Of a DNA stretch of 64,000 bases, positions 62,284 through 64,000 are shown piece after piece (position 1 is the first letter of the stretch; every line of letters starts with the position of its first letter). The stretch is from Sphingomonas lycopersici (GTDB lineage: Bacteria; Pseudomonadota; Alphaproteobacteria; Sphingomonadales; Sphingomonadaceae). Location: positions 310,001 through 374,000 of the forward strand of contig NZ_JANFAU010000003.1 in assembly GCF_026130605.1 (NCBI RefSeq), written 5' to 3'. Below the pieces are notes generated by a model, which was not told the DNA's origin, did not search any database, and was given only the letters and a program-made list of their open reading frames with translations. A program made the translations under genes and the position numbers.

Positions 62284-64000
62284 ATGCTCCGGCTCGTCAA
62301 GATCGCGCTCAGCAAGCCCTATACCTTCGTCGTGCTGGCGATCCTGATCGTCCTGTTCGGCGGCGCGGCGGCGTTCCGTACCCCGACCGACATCTTTCCC
62401 GACATCAAGATCCCGGTGATCGCCGCGGTGTGGACCTATCGCGGCCTCCCGCCCGAGGACATGGCCGGGCGGGTCGTATATTATTACGAACGTTCGCTTT
62501 CTTCTTCGGTCAACGACATCGATCATATCGAGAGCCAGTCGCTCGCCGGGATCGCGGTGGTGAAGATCTTTTTCCGCCCGGGGGTCGATATCCGCACCGC
62601 GACCGCGCAGGTCACGGCCTTGTCGCAGACCGTGCTCAAACAGATGCCGCCGGGCATCACCCCGCCGACGATCCTCAATTACAATGCCTCGACAGTGCCG
62701 ATCCTGCAGCTCGCATTATCCGGCAAGGGATTGTCCGAGCAGAAGATTTTCGATCTTGGGCAGAATTTCATCCGTCCCGCTCTGGCCTCGGTGCAGGGCG
62801 CCGCGATCCCTTCGCCTTATGGCGGCAAGGAGCGACAGATCCAGGTCGATCTCGATCCGGCGCAGCTCGCCGCGCATCGCCTGTCGGCGACCGACGTTGC
62901 GGCCGCGCTCGCCGCGCAGAACCAGATCGTCCCCGCCGGCACCGCCAAGATCGGGCAATATGAATATAACCTCAAGCTCAACAATAGCCCCTCGGCGATC
63001 GACGATCTCAACCGGCTGCCGATCAGAACAGTCGACGGCGCGACGGTGACGATCGGCGATGTCGCGCACGTTCGAGACGGATCGCCGCCGCAGCGCAATG
63101 CGGTGCGCGTCGACGGGGGCCGCGCGGTGCTGATGACGGTGCTCAAGAGCGGCTCGGCCTCGACGATCGCGATCGTCGATCAGGTGAAGGCGGTGCTGCC
63201 CAAATTGCGCGAAACCCTGCCGCCGACGCTCAAGATCGACCTGCTCGCCGATCAGTCGCTGTTCGTGAAGGCGGCGGTCTCCGGGGTGGTGCGCGAGGGC
63301 GCGATCGCCGCCGCGCTGACCAGCCTGATGATCCTGATGTTCCTTGGTTCGTGGCGCTCGACGGTGATCATCGCCGCGTCGATCCCGCTCGCCGTGCTCG
63401 CCGCGGTCGCCGGGCTCGCCGCGGCGGGGCAGACGCTCAACATCATGACCTTGGGCGGGCTCGCACTCGCGGTCGGCATCCTCGTCGACGATGCGACGGT
63501 GACGATCGAGAATATCAACTGGCATCTCGAACGAGGCAAATCGGTGCGCCAGGCGATCCTCGACGGCGCCGAGCAGATCGTCGGCCCGGCGTTCGTCTCC
63601 TTGCTGTGCATCTGCATCGCCTTCCTGCCGATGTTCTTCCTGCCGGGGGTCGCGGGTTTCCTGTTCGCGCCGATGGCGATGGCGGTGGTGTTCGCGATGA
63701 TCGCCTCGTTCGTCCTGTCGCGCACGCTCGTCCCGACGATGGGCAATTACCTGCTGCGCGATCACGCCACCCCCCACACCGCCGAGGTGATGCTGAGCCA
63801 CGACGCGCAGGCCGGGCGCCCGCAAACCCGCAATCCGTTCCGTCGTTTCCAGCACGCTTTCGAGACCCGCTTCGAGCATGTGCGCGGCTATTATGTCGAG
63901 GTGCTGGCCTTCGCACTGGCGCGCCGCAAGCCGTTCGTGATCGGCTTCATGGCGGTGGTGTTGCTGTCGTTCGCGCTCGCGCCGATGCTCGGGCGGACCT
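62284..64000 (+). CDS. RND efflux transporter, inner-membrane subunit (partial)
   Basis: First 572 residues of a proton-driven AcrB/MexF-like or heavy-metal-type pump; it runs off the window. Start MLRLVKIALSKPYTF after a hydrophobic helix, with the TDIFPDIKIPV segment typical of the family. The proton relay pair lies in VGILVDDATVTIENI (helix 4). No membrane-fusion protein gene lies upstream, so it should be downstream or elsewhere. It follows a two-component system by 121 bp. Confidence 0.92.
   Translation, partial: MLRLVKIALSKPYTFVVLAILIVLFGGAAAFRTPTDIFPDIKIPVIAAVWTYRGLPPEDMAGRVVYYYERSLSSSVNDIDHIESQSLAGIAVVKIFFRPGVDIRTATAQVTALSQTVLKQMPPGITPPTILNYNASTVPILQLALSGKGLSEQKIFDLGQNFIRPALASVQGAAIPSPYGGKERQIQVDLDPAQLAAHRLSATDVAAALAAQNQIVPAGTAKIGQYEYNLKLNNSPSAIDDLNRLPIRTVDGATVTIGDVAHVRDGSPPQRNAVRVDGGRAVLMTVLKSGSASTIAIVDQVKAVLPKLRETLPPTLKIDLLADQSLFVKAAVSGVVREGAIAAALTSLMILMFLGSWRSTVIIAASIPLAVLAAVAGLAAAGQTLNIMTLGGLALAVGILVDDATVTIENINWHLERGKSVRQAILDGAEQIVGPAFVSLLCICIAFLPMFFLPGVAGFLFAPMAMAVVFAMIASFVLSRTLVPTMGNYLLRDHATPHTAEVMLSHDAQAGRPQTRNPFRRFQHAFETRFEHVRGYYVEVLAFALARRKPFVIGFMAVVLLSFALAPMLGRT

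Noticed and set aside
1..64000. tRNA, rRNA and CRISPR features
   Set aside because: No cloverleaf, rRNA core sequence or regularly spaced direct repeats were noticed on either strand; a covariance-model search would be needed to exclude small RNAs.

Overview
The window is high-GC, densely packed DNA that looks like a sphingomonad-type alphaproteobacterium. The signs are four large TonB-dependent receptors (TBDRs) each tied to a local catabolic operon, a PEP-CTERM protein, a SigF/NrsF metal-stress pair with bufferin genes, and a DUF736 fragment of the kind found on alphaproteobacterial conjugative elements. This is an inference from gene content; no rRNA or tRNA gene was seen.

The first 42 kb is almost entirely peptide and amide catabolism in three adjoining modules. 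Module 1 (23-6564) is a TetR regulator, a TBDR, an exported DPP-IV-like serine peptidase and a diaminopropionate ammonia-lyase-like PLP enzyme. Module 2 (6631-34279) holds an M32 carboxypeptidase, a DUF885 protein, a TetR regulator, an S9 peptidase in one operon with soxBDAG and purU, a prolidase-like amidohydrolase, a TBDR with an SRPBCC protein and a frameshifted folD, an AraC regulator, an esterase, an MFS carrier, an aminopeptidase P, a cytoplasmic DPP-like peptidase and a gamma-glutamyltransferase. Four promoters here (6631, 18681, 18852 and 24281) carry the same 16-bp operator type, ATRCA-N4-TGYA, so these units look like one regulon. SoxBDAG would turn sarcosine into glycine and 5,10-methylene-THF; FolD and PurU would clear the one-carbon unit as formate. 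Several peptidases belong to families that act at proline-like bonds, so my best reading is a pathway for peptides rich in proline and N-methyl residues. Module 3 (35046-41984) is a TetR-TBDR-esterase operon diverging from an MFS-amidase operon around an ACTTTA/TAAAGT palindrome. A decayed MlrC-like (M81) gene lies between modules 2 and 3.

From 42 to 50.4 kb the DNA is island-like. Debris (an MFS C-terminus, a frameshifted P4-type integrase, a DUF736 stub, a second MFS C-terminal half and the 3' end of a groEL gene with its hairpin) brackets a bufferin/metal-stress locus. That locus has bufA2-bufB-bufC on the minus strand, sigF-nrsF on the minus strand, and bufA1-doxX on the plus strand. All three units start at an exact GTAACC-N16-CGAA promoter, the SigF type as I recall it from Caulobacter. 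A GNAT acetyltransferase and a class A beta-lactamase with two altered active-site motifs lie in the left border.

From 50.4 to 58.3 kb there is a glycoside-use locus: TBDR, LacI regulator, beta-phosphoglucomutase, GH65 phosphorylase and MFS carrier, with a shared palindrome upstream of the TBDR and between GH65 and the carrier. The last part has a PEP-CTERM protein with a second, orphan sorting tail beside it, an OmpR-type response regulator and sensor kinase, and the 5' part of an RND efflux pump that runs off the window at 64000.
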